Positions 25,248-33,859 of a DNA stretch of 64,000 bases are shown here, piece by piece. Source of the DNA: Duncaniella dubosii (GTDB taxonomy: Bacteria > Bacteroidota > Bacteroidia > Bacteroidales > Muribaculaceae); assembly GCF_004803915.1 (NCBI RefSeq), contig NZ_CP039396.1, positions 3,348,001-3,412,000 on the forward strand, in the 5' to 3' direction. How positions within the stretch are numbered: position 1 is the stretch's first letter; each line of letters begins with the position of its first letter. The notes below the pieces were generated by a model. It made no database searches. It was given only the letters and a program-made list of their open reading frames with translations, and was not told where the DNA came from. The position numbers and the translations under genes are program-made.

Positions 25248-25682
25248 TCAAAGCCTTTTCTTGATTATTGCCTCGTATCGCTCGAAGTGTTCTGCCAGCA
25301 CGTTGTTGACAAACGATTTGATTGAACACGGCGAACCATTCTCATAGGAGATAATACGTTTGATTTTCTGAATGAAGTCAGGATTGATTTCGACCATCAG
25401 AAAACGCAGTTTCGGACGCAGATATGCGGTGTTCGCTATATATTTCTGCCAATACTCGCTTTCTGCATTAACCGAGGTAACCGATGTGGTCTTGTTTACA
25501 GGATCGGGCTTTGGCGGTTCTGTTTTGCTTTCCGTCGGTTGTGCCTTGACCTCCGACTGCGGATTTTCAGATGTTTTTTCCTCTGTGGATTTCTTTTTCA
25601 TTGAAGATATTCCGGACGGATCATCACGGAACGAGCGGATGAATTCTTCCGGGTCGATATCTGACTCATATACTTTGGCCAT
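25248..25682 (-). CDS. DUF3408 conjugative-transposon protein
   Basis: 144 residues. The N-terminal half is acidic and Lys/Thr/Pro-rich. The C-terminal part (KLRFLMVEINPDFIQKIKRIISYE, SIKSFVNNVLAEHFERYEAI) matches the DUF3408 pattern of the TraB-position proteins in CTnDOT-like elements, with a ribbon-helix-helix-like end. No partner transfer genes (TraA/ParA, DUF4134) are present on either side, so this is a stranded piece of a conjugative element. A weak overlapping frame from 25329 to 25075 is not supported as a gene. Confidence 0.7.
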   Translation of the reverse strand: MAKVYESDIDPEEFIRSFRDDPSGISSMKKKSTEEKTSENPQSEVKAQPTESKTEPPKPDPVNKTTSVTSVNAESEYWQKYIANTAYLRPKLRFLMVEINPDFIQKIKRIISYENGSPCSIKSFVNNVLAEHFERYEAIIKKRL

Positions 25683-26308
25683 AGTGCATTGTTTAAGGGT
25701 TGATGGTTGGATAAGGACATAGCGGTAGCCGTCAGCGTATCTCCTGACACGGATAGACCGGGCTTATATCGGCAGGGCGCAGTGCCGGCATCGTCTATGC
25801 TTTGGTTGAATTACAGCATTCTCCGTCACCGATGGGCGACCATCCTCCGCTGTCGGGAGGGCATCGGCTGATCAAGCCGGGGTTGGATATCGTCGTATCA
25901 TTGTCATAATTCTTTAATTGTTTATGGATTAAGTGGTAGTTTACAATCTATATACCTATGGCTGTATAGCCATGAAGTTACTATAGATAGTAAGTATATT
26001 ATTCCTTTTATACTTTGGTTATTCCTTTGGATAGATGACCATTAAGGATAATACAAATGTCGTAATGCAAGCAGTTCTATTATAAATACCAAGGATTGAA
26101 CTCTGCAAAAGGATATGGTATATTCCTTTATCATATCTATCTTTCAAAATTACCAATGTACTCCGGTAAGATTTATGAACATTACTGCGGTTCGTTGGAT
26201 AGTTCCTGAATAGTGTCGGTAATTTGAACTCCTTGAAGGCAGTAGTATCCGTCAATCTCTATATAAAGATACAAAATATTTTTCAAAAAGTTTCATGGTA
26301 ATTTTTAC
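25683..26308. other. AT-rich intergenic region with small palindromes
   Basis: I see no gene. The left third (25700-25910) is GC-rich and the right part is AT-rich. It contains ATGGCT-gtat-AGCCAT and TTACTAT-ag-ATAGTAA hairpins near 25965-26000 and several ATTCCTTT repeats. It may be the promoter region of a lost transfer gene. Confidence 0.5.
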
Positions 26309-26363
26309 GGGTCAAGCCGAAATTCCGGTGCATGGATTTTAGGAAAAGTGTTAAATTTGCGTC

Positions 26364-26735
26364 ATGAAGACTAGTGAAGCATTTTGGCAGTTTCTGCCCG
26401 CAGGCCTAAATGAGCTGTTTGAGATGGTCAGGTTTGAAAAGACAGATCAATCCTACGACATATGGCTTGACGAGAAGAAGAAACTTTCCGACGAGGATTA
26501 CCGCAATCCTAACATAGTAGCGAGAGGCTACACGGATTATGTAACGATACAGGACTATCCCATGCGTGGCAGGCCGGTCTATCTTCATATGCGCAAGAAC
26601 AAATGGTGGGACAAGAAAACAAACGAGATATTCTCCTACAACCTTGAGCTTCCCAACGAAGAAGGGACACGACTCAGTGCCGAGTTCGTGGCTTTTTTAA
26701 AAGACGAAGGTGGAGACGACAGCTCTGTCGATTAA
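26364..26735 (+). CDS. ISAon1-type transposase N-terminal region protein
   Basis: 123 residues beginning MKTSEAFWQFLPAGL, with VTIQDYPMRGRPVYLHMRKNKWW, the pattern I associate with the separately encoded N-terminal region of ISAon1-like transposases. It is probably the end-binding part. It overlaps the start of the DDE gene by 26 bases in another frame. Confidence 0.75.
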   Translation: MKTSEAFWQFLPAGLNELFEMVRFEKTDQSYDIWLDEKKKLSDEDYRNPNIVARGYTDYVTIQDYPMRGRPVYLHMRKNKWWDKKTNEIFSYNLELPNEEGTRLSAEFVAFLKDEGGDDSSVD

Positions 26736-27674
26736 GCACATAGCGCAGATGTACTGCGTAAACGGCAAGTGTTTTGCTGACTTATACCGCAATAAGCTGA
26801 GCGGCTACGCCCAGTGGTGCGAGAGAGAACTCGGCAGTGGGATTTACTTCAACGCCGTCAACATCGGGTCGTACATGAGCCTTGACGAGACGTGTCTGAG
26901 CAACGGCGAGGTATGGACATTCCTCACCAATAAGGACGGGCACGGCGGCAGGGGTACACTTGCCGCTGCAATCCCGGCACAAAAAGCGACGAGATCATCT
27001 CCATACTCATCGGAGCGATGGGCAAGACCCTGAGACGAAAAGTCAGGGAGGTCACATGCGATCTGTCGCCCTCGATGATGCTGATAGCCGCCGAGGTATT
27101 CTACAACGCCCACGTCGTTAACGACCGCTTCCATGTGCAGCAGGTCTATAACGAGGCTGTCGACAAAATTCGCATAGACATCCGCCGACAGCTCATTGCC
27201 GAAGACAACAGCCGTGACAAATCAGAGCCTCCAATTACATATTCCAACGGCGAGACCATGCGCCAGATCCTTGCCCGCAGCAAGCACACCCTGATGATGT
27301 CGCAGAACAAATGGACTGACATACAGCGTCATCGCGCAAACATTCTGTTCAAACACTATCCGATACTGAAAGCTGCATACCATCTGGCTATGGAAATGCG
27401 CCAAATCTTCAACGCAAAGATATCACCCACCAAAGCAATGGGTCGGATGAACAAGTGGTATGAAAAAGTAATGGCATTGGGCAACAACAACTTCCGCTCT
27501 GTCATCAAGACGTTCAAGAACCACGCCCCAACTATCCTCAATTATTTCCGACGTCGCGCAACTAATGCCTCGGCCGAAGCATTCAACTCCAAAGTCAAAA
27601 TCTTCCGTTCGCAGATGCGAGGGGTCCGTGACCGTGATTTCTTTATCTTCCGGCTCGTCAAACTCTACGCCTAA
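26710..27674 (+). pseudogene. ISAon1-like DDE transposase (one-base frameshift)
   Basis: The first ~88 residues (METTALSIKHIAQMYCVNGK to GRGTLAAAI) include the first catalytic Asp in SLDET. The frame then breaks at ccc (26973-26975). The other frame continues PGTKSDEIISILIGAMGKTL with the second Asp (VTCDLSPSM) and the Glu (ASAEAFNSK) to 27674. One added C restores 321 residues. A -1 frameshift signal is conceivable but no good slippery heptamer sits at the break. The copy at 904-1636 lacks this region, so it cannot decide. Confidence 0.82.
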
Positions 27675-27787
27675 ACTTTAACATTTCAGCTCTCGAATTT
27701 TAACAAATGCACCGGAATTTCGGCTTGACCCAAAATAAGCATCAAATATACAATTTTTTAACATTTGCACGCGGGGTAAAAAAGAAG

Positions 27788-27820
27788 AAAGAGCTGAGTT
27801 TGCGTGACTTAGCTCTTTCA
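27788..27820 (-). terminator. tRNA-Gln terminator
   Basis: GAAAGAGCT and AGCTCTTTC form a stem; on the minus strand it is followed by TTCTTTTTT just downstream of the tRNA. Confidence 0.7.
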
Positions 27821-27826
27821 TTGTGT

Positions 27827-27896
27827 TGCCTTGGAAGGATTCGAACCCTCACAGGCGGAACCAGAATCCGACGTGCTACCATTACACCACAAGGCA
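27827..27896 (-). tRNA. tRNA-Gln (anticodon CTG)
   Basis: The minus strand folds as a cloverleaf: acceptor TGCCTTG/CAAGGCA, D arm GTGT-AATGGTA-GCAC, anticodon loop TTCTGGT, T arm GAGGG-TTCGAAT-CCTTC. CCA is not encoded. It lies 96 bases from the ISAon1-like element. Confidence 0.88.
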
Positions 27897-27945
27897 ATTT
27901 TTATTGTTTTGTCATCAGGAGTGGCGTTGTTTCCTTTTGACGGTG

Positions 27946-27977
27946 CAAAGGTAGGGGTAATATTTGAACTGTGCAAA
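27946..27977 (-). promoter_or_regulatory. tRNA-Gln promoter
   Basis: Minus strand TTTG, exactly 20 bases, TACCTTTG. A textbook Bacteroidota promoter 50 bases before the tRNA. From here to 28266 I see no gene. Confidence 0.75.
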
Positions 27978-28266
27978 TTTTTTCAAAGTTTTTTTCAAAA
28001 AAGTAAAAAAAATTCCAATTCAGGACAAAATCCTCCATTCTCAAGCTCCAATCCCAATCCAATGCTCAGATTTAGGGGCTGAATCTTCAGAAAAACATCA
28101 AGGTCGGCAACTCTGCTAAAATTAATTTTACGGCAGATTCAATCAGAGTCACAAAACATCGCCTCTACCCCATTGCATATTTCCTATTAATTATGATTCG
28201 GTAATACCCGTAGACAATAAAATTTCATACACTTCTCCCTCCAAGCATAAATTCAATACAAACAGT

Positions 28267-28893
28267 TCAATCGCCACAGCTGTCGAGTCCCAACTGTTCG
28301 AGTCCATCAATATCATCATAATCCGGGGCACATTCCGATTTCGGTTCTATACGGCGTAAAACACGAGCGGGGTTACCACCAACAATCGTATAGGCATCAA
28401 CATCCTTCGTGACCACGCTTGCCGCCCCGACCACCGCATTATCGCCAATAGTAGCACCGGGGAGTATTGTCGCGCCCGCGCCGATCCATGCATTCCGGCC
28501 TATATGTATAGGCCTACAGGTGATAATCTGACGTTCATACAAATCATGATTGTTGGATATGAGCTGTACATTTGCAGCAATCATCGCCCCATCATCAATT
28601 GTTATTCCTCCGGCCGACATCATAAGACATCCCGGCATTACAACTACATTGCGTCCAATCTTCACCATATTAGGTCTTACAGCCGTCAATGGAGCATGAA
28701 CCACGCTTCCCTCTCCTAAATCAGAAAATATCCTGTGCATCAGACACGCATACTCTTCCGTTGCAGGCATCGTATGATTGAATTTGAAAACGAGCCGGGC
28801 ATACTCATTCGCGAGTGCAAGTTCTTCGGGAGTCTGTTTTGTCACATCAATCCTCACCTCCACACTTTTTGATCCTTTATCAATATTTTCCAT
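28267..28893 (-). CDS. Left-handed beta-helix acetyltransferase
   Basis: 208 residues. Hexapeptide repeats (VKIGRNVVVMPGCLMM, IDDGAMIAANVQLIS, IGRNAWIGAGATILPGATIG, GDNAVVGAASVVTKDV) form the LbH fold of maltose/galactoside O-acetyltransferases. NNHDLYER carries the catalytic His and GGNPARVLRRI is the usual C-terminal signature. It would transfer acetyl from acetyl-CoA to a sugar or related hydroxyl in the cytoplasm. The ~45-residue N-terminal extension and acidic C-terminus are less typical. It stands alone, so its substrate is open. Confidence 0.85.
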   Translation of the reverse strand: MENIDKGSKSVEVRIDVTKQTPEELALANEYARLVFKFNHTMPATEEYACLMHRIFSDLGEGSVVHAPLTAVRPNMVKIGRNVVVMPGCLMMSAGGITIDDGAMIAANVQLISNNHDLYERQIITCRPIHIGRNAWIGAGATILPGATIGDNAVVGAASVVTKDVDAYTIVGGNPARVLRRIEPKSECAPDYDDIDGLEQLGLDSCGD

Positions 28894-29238
28894 ATAATAC
28901 CGAATTTAAAAGTAAATACAATAAACATAACATGCCCGTTATTTCCTTTGTTGATTATACCGGGCCATTACCATTATCACGCAAAACGGCTGAGATGAGC
29001 AAAGCCATAAATACAATCAGGCATCCCGGAAAGCTAACAGAACTATATCTTTGAGCGGCGTAAATTTACAAATTTAATATCAAATCCGTCAAAAAGCCGG
29101 GCATTATATCACTCTTTCATTCAATTTATTGCAATATAGCCTACCATATTTTACACTATTTAACATCAGAGGGGGTAAATAACAACCATTATCAATCGCG
29201 CCGTGTTATAATTATGAACTTGTAAACTATTTATTGTC

Positions 29239-30762
29239 ATGAGATACATCTCCACCATCACATTATTGGCCATAAGCCATCTATTAAGTCCCGCAAAAGA
29301 TATAACAGGCACATTGATTGACGAAACAGGTCAACCGGCTTCATTTGTCAATGTCATACTCATGAAAGATTCTACATTTATTGACGGCAAGACCACCGAT
29401 GATACCGGTTTATTCATATTTGAAAATGCCGACTCTTTAGCCAACAAAGTCAAGATTACGATGATCGGCTATGAAGATATGATGCTGCCAATTCCTGAAA
29501 ACGGCAACTATAACACCATTTCTCTAAAACCTTCCACTGTCATGTTGGGGGAGGTTGTCGTAAAAGGTGATTTGCCGTCAACACGAATCAAAGGAAACGC
29601 TTTTGTCACAAGGGTAGAAAATAGCATACTTTCCACCACCGGGTCTGCCAACGATGTATTGAAAAACATCCCAATGGTGACTGGCACAGACGGCAAGTTC
29701 AGTGTATTCGGGCGCGGAGATGCAATCATATATGTCAATGGCAGACTTGTCAGAAGCTCCGATGAAGTCGGGCAACTTTCCTCCGGCGACATAAAGGAAA
29801 TTCAGGTCATCAACAATCCCGGCGCACAATACGGTGCAAATGTCAATGCAGTCATTCGCATAGTGACCAAGAAGCCCGTTGGCGAGGGATTCAGCGTTTC
29901 CGCTTATACGGACAACATATATAACAAGTGGTTCACTACAAAGGAACAGCTTAATCTCAAATACAGAACAGGCGGTCTGGAAATCTTCGGCATGGGCTAT
30001 TTCAGACATGGAAAAACATACGATGAAGAATACACCCTAACCACAAGTTATGGCAAGTCTTTACTTGAAATGATTTCTGACCAGTCTGTTTCAACAACAC
30101 AATCAGACATTACAGGCAAAATTGGATTCAACTATCAGTTAAATGAGAATCATAGCCTTGGGGCATATTATCAGCATGACTATAACAGAGGCCATCATTT
30201 CGGTCATTACCTGAATGATATTAAGGAGAACGAAGAACTATTCGAATCAAGTGTTTCCGACCTCAAAGGCTGGTTCAAGGCTTTACCATGTAACAGCGCC
30301 AACATTTATTACAACGGCACGATAGGAAAATTCACTGTCGATGTCAACGCTGATTATATGCAGACAAAAGACAATGACCGTTCATATCAGTACGAACAAA
30401 ACGAGTCTTCCGATAACCGGAATGTAACTACCTTCAACACAACCCGAAACCGTCTCTTTGCCGAAAAAGCATCCATATCATACGAATTACCTAAAGGCAA
30501 CATTCTAATCGGAGAAGAATACACCAATTCCCGAAGCCGCAATGACTTCAGAAATCCCGAAAGCATACTCAACTCGGAACTTACAGATGTAAGGGAGAGC
30601 AATATGGGCGTTTTTGCAGAAGTGAGCCAGACCTTCGGAAAGTTCAGCGCCACAGCCGGAGCACGCTACAAACACGTCAAATCAGATTACCGCCTGAACG
30701 GCAGATTCGTTGACGGCCAAAGCAAGACTTATAGCAATCTCTTTCCATCAGCCAACCTAACT
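29239..30762 (+). pseudogene. TonB-linked receptor truncated by MITE-like repeat
   Basis: A signal peptide, then a carboxypeptidase-like domain (GTLIDETGQPASFVNVILM), a plug (VVKGDLPSTRIKGNAFVTRVEN, DVLKNIPMVTG, FGRGDAIIYVNGR, IKEIQVINNPGAQYGANVNAVI) and barrel strands. The frame ends at NLFPSANLT, where a TAG at 30763-30765 is created by the repeat starting at 30764. About 250-300 C-terminal residues with the closing strands are missing and are not found downstream. Outer-membrane insertion of the 508-residue product is unlikely. Confidence 0.85.
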
Positions 30763-30763
30763 T

Positions 30764-31128
30764 AGAGCTTGTTTAAAAACAAATGTGAAAACCGGAGTCC
30801 ATTCTCTTGAGGTGGATTTCGGGATGAATTGAAGGAGCAATGCTGTAGCATTGTGACTGAAATTCAGCACGAAAGGCATCCAAGAGAATGGATGCAGACA
30901 AGTATTTATCCAGCCTCAATAATAAAGGTTAAAATGTATAATAACGATAACAAAAGTTACAATCTGCTGCATGGATGTCTTTTTGGCTCCCCTGTCCCTA
31001 ATCTTCAGTCACAACCTTTAGCTCGCCGACCGCAGGGGAGGCAATGCCACAGCATTGCTCCTTCAGATTATGAACAGGATAGCTCAATCCATCCACTCCG
31101 ATTTCACATTTGTTTTTAAACAACCTCT
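30764..31128. mobile_element. MITE-like 365-bp palindromic repeat
   Basis: The ends agagcttgtttaaaaacaaa and, inverted, agaggttgtttaaaaacaaa match for 34 bp with three differences; flanking TT and AA extend the symmetry. Inside are further inverted pairs: CATTCTCTTG/CAAGAGAATG and AAGGAGCAATGCTGT/ACAGCATTGCTCCTT. There is no transposase. It carries the stop that truncates the receptor. Confidence 0.7.
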
Positions 31129-31179
31129 AAAGCATGTCTCCGCGGAATCGCCCCGTTTATCGATTCGAGAAAACTTTTA

Positions 31180-31554
31180 TCAGTCAACGACTTTTTTCGC
31201 CAGATTACCGCTGACATCTTCCAGATGCTCCCGCCCCCATTCCGACAGCTCGTCGAGAATGGGAATCAGCGTCATGCCAAGTCCCGTCAAATCATATTCC
31301 ACCCTCGGGGGCACTTCCGCATAAAGCACACGCCTGACGAGACCAATAGCCTCAAGGGTCTTCAGATGCCCCGAAAGCACCTTGGGCGATATGTCAGGGA
31401 TAGCCCTTGACAATTCATTGAAACGCATCACACCGAACTCATCGAGAATAACAAGTAACAGCATCGACCACTTATTGGCGAAATGCGCTATGACGTTACG
31501 CATGGGGCAAGTGGCCACACACGAATATTTTTCTGATTTTTTTACATCTTCCAT
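31180..31554 (-). CDS. HxlR family transcriptional regulator
   Basis: 124 residues from MEDVKKSEKY. The HxlR winged helix is clear: CPMRNVIAHFANKWSMLLLV with a conserved Cys, FNELSRAIPDISPKVLSGHLKTLE as recognition region, LVRRVLYAEVPPRVEYDLTGLG as wing, LIPILDELSEWGREH at the dimer helix. Such regulators often sense electrophiles or oxidants through the N-terminal Cys. It is divergent from the DJ-1/PfpI gene 230 bases away, its likely target. An upstream in-frame ATG at 31572 is possible. Confidence 0.88.
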   Translation of the reverse strand: MEDVKKSEKYSCVATCPMRNVIAHFANKWSMLLLVILDEFGVMRFNELSRAIPDISPKVLSGHLKTLEAIGLVRRVLYAEVPPRVEYDLTGLGMTLIPILDELSEWGREHLEDVSGNLAKKVVD

Positions 31555-31784
31555 CTGCCTGACATTTAACAACAGTGAGTTTAAAGTAAGCGGCTACTTC
31601 CAAGGTAACCTCTTGTATGATAACTTTTTGATATATACTTTTGCAACCGGTTTCGGCAGCGTATCCTACGGCTATCAGCCGACATGCGTGCCAATCACCA
31701 CCCGTAAATGGCCATTTTACGCTATCAAAAAGATAGTTGCTATCTATCTTGCAAAATTAACAAAACATTATCAAACCACAAATT

Positions 31785-32417
31785 ATGACAGAAACCACCA
31801 TCAATATCCCCGCAAACTCCCGCCCATCCGGCAAAGCCTCGTTCGTAATGCTCGGCACCGGTTTTGATGAAATAGAAGCCCTCGCCACAGTCGATGTCAT
31901 GCGCAGAGGCGGCATTGAAACATACACCGTATCAATGACCGACGACCGTCTCGTAAAAGGAGCGACCGGCAACCTCGTCGTCGCCGACATGTGCAAAACC
32001 GACATGAACCCGGAATTCATTGACTGGTTGATTTTTCCCGGCGCAGGCAAAGGCCAAGCCGCTGTGAACCCTGACGGGCATCTCCGGAAAATCATAACGG
32101 ATCATTGGAACAACGGTGGAAACATAGCTGCAATCTGCGCCGCACCCGCACTCATACTCGGGCCTCTTGGAATCATAAAAGGAATCGAGGCCACAGGCTA
32201 CCCATTCCTGAAAGACGATTTCGAAAAACACGGAGGCATCTATTCCGGCAGCCCAATAGTCGCAAACGGTCATCTCATCACATCCAAAGGACCGGGGACA
32301 ACCCTTGAATTTGCACTCACAATTGTCCGCAAGGCAAAAGGGAAAGAAACCGAGACAGCTTTAAGAGAAGGAATGCTCATCCCCGAATGCAACCATTCCG
32401 AATGCTGCTGCAACTGA
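31785..32417 (+). CDS. DJ-1/PfpI family protein (YajL-like)
   Basis: 210 residues. DJ-1 fold with the Glu in GFDEIEALATVDVMRRGG and the nucleophilic Cys in GNIAAICAAPALIL after LIFPGAGKG; HGGIYSGSPIVANGHLITSKGPGTTLEFALTI-type C-terminal half is standard. The tail HSECCCN adds three Cys, which is unusual. Family roles include protection against carbonyl or oxidative damage. Pairing with HxlR suggests stress-induced expression. Confidence 0.88.
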   Translation: MTETTINIPANSRPSGKASFVMLGTGFDEIEALATVDVMRRGGIETYTVSMTDDRLVKGATGNLVVADMCKTDMNPEFIDWLIFPGAGKGQAAVNPDGHLRKIITDHWNNGGNIAAICAAPALILGPLGIIKGIEATGYPFLKDDFEKHGGIYSGSPIVANGHLITSKGPGTTLEFALTIVRKAKGKETETALREGMLIPECNHSECCCN

Positions 32418-32441
32418 CAGACCCAAGCCACATAATCCAAC

Positions 32442-32468
32442 GGAGGGGCGAACCCGGTTCGCTCCTCC
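32442..32468 (+). terminator. Hairpin after DJ-1 gene
   Basis: GGAGG and GCGAACC pair with GGTTCGC and CCTCC around one mismatch. Only a weak T-containing tail follows. The rest of 32469-32667 has no gene. Confidence 0.45.
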
Positions 32469-32667
32469 TATAATTTATAAGTATCCGATCAACCCTACCC
32501 CCTTCCGAAAAGCATCTTGAAAGACCGTCTTGAACCTACCCCGCATCTGTCTGACCATGCAAAGTGACAATAGAGGAAATTTATGCTTTAAAACATAAAA
32601 TTAACATACGGACAAAGTACAATAAGTAATTTAAATGTCGTTTTTACACTTTTTATTCTAAAAAAGA

Positions 32668-32697
32668 TTTGCTTTTGCAAAAAAATGTATATCTTTG
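32668..32697 (+). promoter_or_regulatory. PUL promoter with long leader
   Basis: TTTG (32668-32671), 18 bases, TATCTTTG (32690-32697). The next ATG of a recognisable gene is at 32867, giving a leader of about 160 bases with no obvious riboswitch. Confidence 0.5.
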
Positions 32698-32866
32698 CAT
32701 CGGGTTATGAGTCTTTAAGTCAAAGTATATCATCAAAAATACGCTTGCCTTCGCAAAACCCGCCGATGTCAGTGTGCGCCCGTAATCATCCTCAGTAAAT
32801 CAGGGCGGACAAAACGTGTAAATAGCAACAATAACTCAATTACAAATACACCTTAAGTCCAAAGAA

Positions 32867-33757
32867 ATGACCTCCAAACGTCTGCTCAGTCTACTACTGG
32901 CTACATTGCTGGTATTGCCTGTCTTTGCACAAGAGAAGAAATGCGACCATCGCTATAAAGTGGCCGCATGCGACTGGATGATGCTGAAACGCCAGAAAAT
33001 CGGCTCGTTTAAATTAATGAAAGAACTAAAAGGCGACGGTGTCGAAATGGATGCCGGCGGTCTTGGTGCGCGTGACACGTTTGACAACAAATTCCATCAG
33101 CAACATTTCCGTGTGCTCTTCCGCCACACCGCCGACAGTCTTGGCATTGAAGTCCCCTCGGTGGCCATGTCAGGATTTTTCGGACAATCATTCATTGAAA
33201 AGAAAACCTATGCCGAACTGATCGACGACTGCCTCTCTACGATGGAAGCCATGAATGCCAAGGTAGCCTTCCTGCCTTTAGGCGGCATAAAGGAAGACTG
33301 GACTGTCAAAGGCCCGGCACGCAACGAACTCGTGAAGCGACTCCGCGAATCAGGCGAGAAAGCCAAAGCAAAAGGGATGGTAATCGGAATCCGCGTCCCG
33401 TTACCTGCGAAAGACGCTAAAAAACTGCTGAAGGAAATCGATTCCGACGGCATAAAAATCTATTTCAATCTACAGGACGTTCTCGATGCCGGACGCAACC
33501 CCGTCAAAGAGCTGAAGGCAATCGGCAAAGACAACATCTGTCAGATCCACCTCAGCAACACCGACGGATTCAATCTCAAAGATGATCCGCAAGTCGACCT
33601 TCCGGCCATAAAGAAAGCTCTTGACAAAATGGGATGGAGCGGTTGGCTGGTGGTCGAGCGTTCGAGAGACAAAGACCATGTTAGAAACGTCAAACACAAC
33701 TTTGGTAACAACATACGATATATAAAAGAAGTGTTTCAGGCAGGTGACTGTATCTGA
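32867..33757 (+). CDS. Secreted sugar phosphate isomerase/epimerase-like protein
   Basis: 296 residues with a signal peptide (LLSLLLATLLVLPVFAQ). The mature part is a xylose-isomerase-like TIM barrel (PF01261 type): LKGDGVEMDAGGLG, NAKVAFLPLGG, IKIYFNLQDVLDAGRNP, ICQIHLSNTDG, WSGWLVVERSRD. The Glu, Asp and His positions fit the metal site of the fold. Export to the periplasm is common for such proteins in Bacteroidota. It opens the pectin-type locus; its substrate is probably a sugar derivative released there, which is inference. Confidence 0.8.
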   Translation: MTSKRLLSLLLATLLVLPVFAQEKKCDHRYKVAACDWMMLKRQKIGSFKLMKELKGDGVEMDAGGLGARDTFDNKFHQQHFRVLFRHTADSLGIEVPSVAMSGFFGQSFIEKKTYAELIDDCLSTMEAMNAKVAFLPLGGIKEDWTVKGPARNELVKRLRESGEKAKAKGMVIGIRVPLPAKDAKKLLKEIDSDGIKIYFNLQDVLDAGRNPVKELKAIGKDNICQIHLSNTDGFNLKDDPQVDLPAIKKALDKMGWSGWLVVERSRDKDHVRNVKHNFGNNIRYIKEVFQAGDCI

Positions 33758-33859
33758 TGTTTCCACCGCAAGCTCTTTCACTTCATTATTTACGTCGAAA
33801 CTATTTTAACGAAATAATTTTCATTTTATAACCATAACCAAAACTATTGATCAAGAACC

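Larger units (their letters stand above)
26309..27731 (+). mobile_element. ISAon1-like (ISL3-type) insertion sequence, full length
   Basis: 1423 bp bounded by perfect 25-bp inverted repeats (26309-26333 and 27707-27731) beginning GGGTCAAGCCGAAATTCC. It contains a small N-terminal gene and the DDE transposase gene. Flanking 8-mers atttttac and aaaataag do not match, so no target duplication is visible. A 733-bp piece of a second copy is at 904-1636. Confidence 0.88.

Noticed and set aside
25075..25329. Minus-strand open frame of 84 codons
   Set aside because: It overlaps the DUF3408 gene in another frame and has no recognisable domain.
26970..26990. Programmed -1 frameshift in the ISAon1-like transposase
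   Set aside because: The aaaaa tract is not in a proper slippery heptamer for the frames involved, and the break lies earlier, at ccc; a lost base is simpler.
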